Source: Algisphaera sp039180025 (lineage in GTDB: Bacteria > Planctomycetota > Phycisphaerae > Phycisphaerales > Phycisphaeraceae). From it: a stretch of 64,000 nucleotides of DNA. This document shows, piece after piece, positions 61,312 through 64,000 of the stretch; positions within the stretch are counted from its first letter, which is position 1, and each line of letters begins with the position of its first letter. The stretch covers positions 12,512 to 76,511 of the forward strand of contig JBCDDZ010000011.1 of assembly GCA_039180025.1 (NCBI GenBank), read 5' to 3'. The position numbers were made by a program, and so were the translations under genes. The notes below the pieces were generated by a model that made no database searches, was not told where the DNA came from, and saw only the letters and a program-made list of their open reading frames with translations.

Positions 61312-61863
61312 TCATTCCCAGTCCCGACGCATCGACGAGACGATGTCCCGCGCCAGCCGCTGCACCGCCGCGTGCTGACCGATCTCAAAATCTTCACCCA
61401 CCGGCTGGGTCGGCACGTACCGCCCCACCCCCGAAAACCCCCGCCGCGTCACCAGCGACCGCCCGTCACGCTGGTCCACCCACGCGAAATCGATCACCAC
61501 CCGCACCTCCACCTCTTGGGGCAGCCCCGCCTCCCGCGTCCGGCTCAGTTGGCGGGTATCCACCGTGACCACCTCGCCGGTCAGCAGCGTGTCACTCGCC
61601 CCGCCGTTGGCCACCACGTAAGGCGTCCGCTGCTCGATCTCTTTGATCACCGCTTCGGTCAAGTCGTATTCCACGCCGCGGTCGAACGTTCGGTTCTCGA
61701 AGATCGGGACCGCCACGCTCCGGTACGTCTCGGGGAACAGCTCCTGCGTGGTGTACCCACACCCCCCCGAGCCCAACAACCCGACGCACCAGCCCAACGC
61801 CAGTGCCGCCACCGACCACCTGCGAAGGTCCCGCCGAAACCGATCCGTAAAACGCTTTTTCAC
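61312..61863 (-). CDS. LptE-like LPS assembly lipoprotein
   Basis: 183 residues with a GTG start at 61863, overlapping the TGA of the upstream gene as GTGA, so translation is coupled. A lipoprotein signal ends in a GSGGC-type lipobox, followed by GYTTQELFPETYRSVAVPIF and FENRTFDRGVEYDLTEAVIK, the characteristic LptE/RlpB domain start. The domain ends with QHAAVQRLARDIVSSM. It would form the LptDE outer-membrane translocon; no lptD is in the window. Confidence 0.8.
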   Translation of the reverse strand: MKKRFTDRFRRDLRRWSVAALALGWCVGLLGSGGCGYTTQELFPETYRSVAVPIFENRTFDRGVEYDLTEAVIKEIEQRTPYVVANGGASDTLLTGEVVTVDTRQLSRTREAGLPQEVEVRVVIDFAWVDQRDGRSLVTRRGFSGVGRYVPTQPVGEDFEIGQHAAVQRLARDIVSSMRRDWE

Positions 61864-62852
61864 GCCCCGCCCCTTTTCGCCGCGACGACGGGCTCGCCCA
61901 GGCTTTCCAGCCGCTCGATCGCCGTCCGGGCGGGTGCGGTGTCCGGATACTCTTCGATCAGCCGGCGGTAGAGCAGCACCGCCGAAACCCGTCGGCCGGT
62001 GCGGTCGTACCACCGGGCGGTCGAGAGGTCCCGCCGGGCCAGCGATTCGCGGATCCGGATCAGCAGCGCTTCGACCCCGATCCGGTCGGCCCCGGCGGGG
62101 TATTCGTCGCGGTACTGCCGCAGCCGCTCCTCCGCATCGATCAAGCCCGTCGCGTCAAACTCCGGGCCTTTGAACCGCGCCAGGCTGGCCTGGATCAGCC
62201 TGAGAAACGCCCACTGCCGCAGCTCGCTGTCGGGGTAATTGATCAGAAACAAGTCGTAGGCTTCTGCCGCCAACTCGATCTGGCTGGTGTCGAAGTAGTA
62301 GTCCGCCAGGGCCAGGCTCGCCTTCTCGCCGATCGCCGAGCCGGGCGCCCGCTCCTGGACCCGAATCAGCAGCTCGGCCCCCTCGGCGTCGGCGGGGATG
62401 ATCCGCAGGCCCAAAAACTTACGCTTGAACCCCGAGGTGTACAGCACCCCGATCTCGTACTCCCGCTCGAGCGCGGTCCAGAACTGCTCCGACGCCGGGT
62501 AGAACGTCAGCACCTCTTCATAGTCGAACAACGCGTTGTAGAACTGGCCCGCCGCGGCCCGCGCGTCACCCCGCAGCAGCCGGGCCTCGACCGACAAGGG
62601 GTGCCCGGGGTGCTCCTTGATCCACCGATCCAGCAGCTTGATCGCCCGCTCGGGTTTCTCCTCGGCGATCCGCTTCCGCGCCTCCGCCAGCCCCGCCGCC
62701 GGCGTGCCGGGCTCGGGCTGCTGCACCGGCACGAACCCCGTTTCACCCAGCTCGTAGGAAGTCTGCGCCCCCGCCCCGTATCCGACGCGGGTCGAGAAAA
62801 AAACCACTACGCACAGTATCGTGGCCCGACACGGGCTCCGCCGATTCAGCAT
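61860..62852 (-). CDS. BamD/ComL-like outer membrane assembly TPR protein
   Basis: 330 residues from the ATG at 62852. Signal-like N-terminus (TILCVVVFFSTRVGYGAGA) without an obvious lipobox Cys. TPR-like repeats cover the rest: RAIKLLDRWIKEHPGHPLSV, QFYNALFDYEEVLTFYPASE, LAAEAYDLFLINYPDSELRQ and AVLLYRRLIEEYPDTAPART. The arrangement matches BamD/ComL. It is coupled to the lptE-like gene, and is consistent with the bamA at the start of the window. Confidence 0.8.
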   Translation of the reverse strand: MLNRRSPCRATILCVVVFFSTRVGYGAGAQTSYELGETGFVPVQQPEPGTPAAGLAEARKRIAEEKPERAIKLLDRWIKEHPGHPLSVEARLLRGDARAAAGQFYNALFDYEEVLTFYPASEQFWTALEREYEIGVLYTSGFKRKFLGLRIIPADAEGAELLIRVQERAPGSAIGEKASLALADYYFDTSQIELAAEAYDLFLINYPDSELRQWAFLRLIQASLARFKGPEFDATGLIDAEERLRQYRDEYPAGADRIGVEALLIRIRESLARRDLSTARWYDRTGRRVSAVLLYRRLIEEYPDTAPARTAIERLESLGEPVVAAKRGGA

Positions 62853-63016
62853 TCCCCGATGGTAGACATTCTTCGCGTGCGCCGCACCCCGCCGCCGAGC
62901 GCCGCGGCCAACCGTCGCCCGCGCCGCGCCTCGCCCCGGCGCGTCTCTGCCGCCGAGCGAACCCTGTGCCCCGCCGCCGACCCCCGGGACAACGCTGACC
63001 CGCCCGCCTGGGAGGC

Positions 63017-63223
63017 TCAATCCGTCACCTCGAGCACCGCATCCAGCAGGCCCGGGAACCGGGCGTCCAGCTCCTCCCGCCGGATACGGTTGAGTTGCTG
63101 TGTCCCCTGCTTGGTCTGGTGGGTCACCCCCGCTTCGCGCAGCAGCCGCCAGTGGTGCGACGCAGTGGATTGAGGGATCGTTTCGTTCAATACGTTGCAA
63201 AACGGGCCGGCGTGGGCATCGGC
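63017..63223 (-). pseudogene. ArsR-family regulator, N-terminally truncated remnant
   Basis: The frame encodes the recognition half of an ArsR winged helix: PFCNVLNETIPQSTASHHWR then LLREAGVTHQTKQGTQQLNRI and the ending RREELDARFPGLLDAVL typical of one ArsR clade. The first 40 residues expected for the domain are absent and no start codon fits before it. Probably a broken gene. The divergent sialate-esterase-like gene begins shortly after. Confidence 0.5.
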
Positions 63224-63316
63224 GATGCTTGACGGTTGACCGCTTCCTCGGCAAGACCGTATTCCAATGCCGTCGCCCGGGCACCGGGGTCGGGAGGCTT
63301 TACAATGCCGCCCACG

Positions 63317-64000
63317 ATGCCCGAACCCGTTGATGTCTACCTGCTCGCCGGCCAATCCAACATGACCGGCCACGGCCAGCCCCACGAGTTGCCCGAGCCC
63401 CTGCGCGTCCCCCACGCGTCGGCGCTCATGCACTTCGTCCCGCTCAACGAGCCGGGCCACGACCGGCTCGATCGGCCCCACGTCCGCCGCTGGGCCCCGC
63501 TCGAGCCGGGCTGCGGCGACGCGCCCGGCGGCTTCGGCCTCGAGCTGTCCCTGGGCCACACCCTCGCCGCGCGCTCGCCCCGCCGCGTCGCACTGATCAA
63601 GGCCGACCGCGGGGGCACCGGGCTCTTCAACCACTGGCAGCCCGACCGCCCCGACGACCCGTCTACCCTCACCCGCCTGACCCTGACCGCCGCCGCCGAG
63701 GCCCTCGAACAGCTCTACGAAGACGGCTACGACCCCCGCTTCGCCGGCTTCTTCTGGTTCCAGGGCGAACGCGACACCCGCCCCGACAACCCCGCCCCCG
63801 ATCGCTATACCGCCCTACTGGGTGCCTTGATCGAACAGGTTGTCGACGAACTCAACGACGGGCAGCCTTTCCCCAAGCTCTACTTCCGGATCCAGGTCCC
63901 TTCCCCCCCTCCCCCGGCCCCCCACGCCGAATCCATCCGCCAACAACTCGTCGCCCACGCCCAGGCCGACCCCCTCGCCGCCTGGATCGATACCGACGAC
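63317..64000 (+). CDS. Sialate O-acetylesterase/SGNH-like esterase, 5' part (3' end outside window)
   Basis: 228 residues before the window ends. Starts at the second ATG (63317), because a -10-like TACAAT (63301-63306) overlaps the first ATG (63305) and would give a leaderless mRNA. Motifs: YLLAGQSNMTGHGQ with the nucleophile Ser, LIKADRGGTGLFNHWQP and FFWFQGERDTR, as in SASA/DUF303 carbohydrate esterases. It would remove acetyl groups from sugars. No signal peptide is seen, so it acts in the cytoplasm unless a later start is used. Confidence 0.85.
   Translation, partial: MPEPVDVYLLAGQSNMTGHGQPHELPEPLRVPHASALMHFVPLNEPGHDRLDRPHVRRWAPLEPGCGDAPGGFGLELSLGHTLAARSPRRVALIKADRGGTGLFNHWQPDRPDDPSTLTRLTLTAAAEALEQLYEDGYDPRFAGFFWFQGERDTRPDNPAPDRYTALLGALIEQVVDELNDGQPFPKLYFRIQVPSPPPPAPHAESIRQQLVAHAQADPLAAWIDTDD

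Noticed and set aside
1..64000. rRNA, tRNA, prophage or insertion sequence genes
   Set aside because: I saw no rRNA-like conserved stretches, tRNA cloverleafs, phage structural genes or transposases; the only recombinase is IntI. A tRNAscan/Infernal run would settle the RNA part.

Overview
The window is GC-rich bacterial DNA. The evidence points to a Planctomycetota chromosome, most likely of the Phycisphaerae. This is inferred from gene content: an Omp85/BamA, BamD-like and LptE-like outer-membrane set, secreted proteins with a PEP-CTERM-like tail carrying an AVPTP motif, a prepilin-type (H-motif) pseudogene, a sulfatase-fold protein, a divergent PhyH/AraC pair, and a PDH E1 pair. No rRNA or tRNA was recognised, so the placement is not proven.

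Region 1 (1-47.2 kb) is an ordinary housekeeping and signalling chromosome. In order it holds a DUF456 fragment, a CHAD protein, BamA, the split pyruvate dehydrogenase genes pdhA and pdhB with a histidine kinase/AhpD-like pair inverted between them, a PEP-CTERM-like protein, nadA, a histidine kinase/response regulator operon, a double ABC-2 permease, acylphosphatase, an RsbU-type phosphatase, a large secreted TPR protein, greA, a Tat-exported metallo-hydrolase, a phosphoesterase, ddl next to an FtsQ-like gene, an HD-GYP protein, cyclophilin, a MATE exporter, an RNase HII-like protein, two coupled PlsC acyltransferases, PhyH/AraC, a degenerate sulfatase, an Uup-type ABC-F ATPase and a chemoreceptor. 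A probable small RNA gene with its own promoter and terminator lies at about 34.2-34.4 kb.

Region 2 (47.2-59.0 kb) is the most remarkable part: a complete chromosomal integron. A full-length IntI-type tyrosine recombinase (57966-58970, + strand) diverges from an attI-like junction (about 57820) and a candidate Pc promoter. Twenty gene cassettes follow, all transcribed leftward, each ended by an attC site of about 107 bp (one is 70 bp, the last is degenerate). Eighteen cassettes have an ORF: three VOC/glyoxalase-fold proteins, Nudix, GNAT, DinB, DUF1428, a nucleotidyltransferase-like protein, a lipoprotein and several small membrane or secreted proteins. Two cassettes (C6, C13) are diverged copies of one element with no convincing ORF. 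In most cassettes the first and last core sites match each other, showing they moved as units. Two attC sites are reciprocal hybrids of the two attC stem types. At the distal end the array abuts a prepilin-type pseudogene.

Region 3 (59.0-64 kb) holds ftsH (tail-to-tail with intI), an lptE/bamD-like coupled pair, an ArsR remnant and the start of a sialate-O-acetylesterase-like gene.

The BamA, BamD-like and LptE-like proteins would together assemble an LPS-bearing outer membrane. Several genes have a -10-like box only 7-10 nt before the start codon, suggesting leaderless mRNAs.
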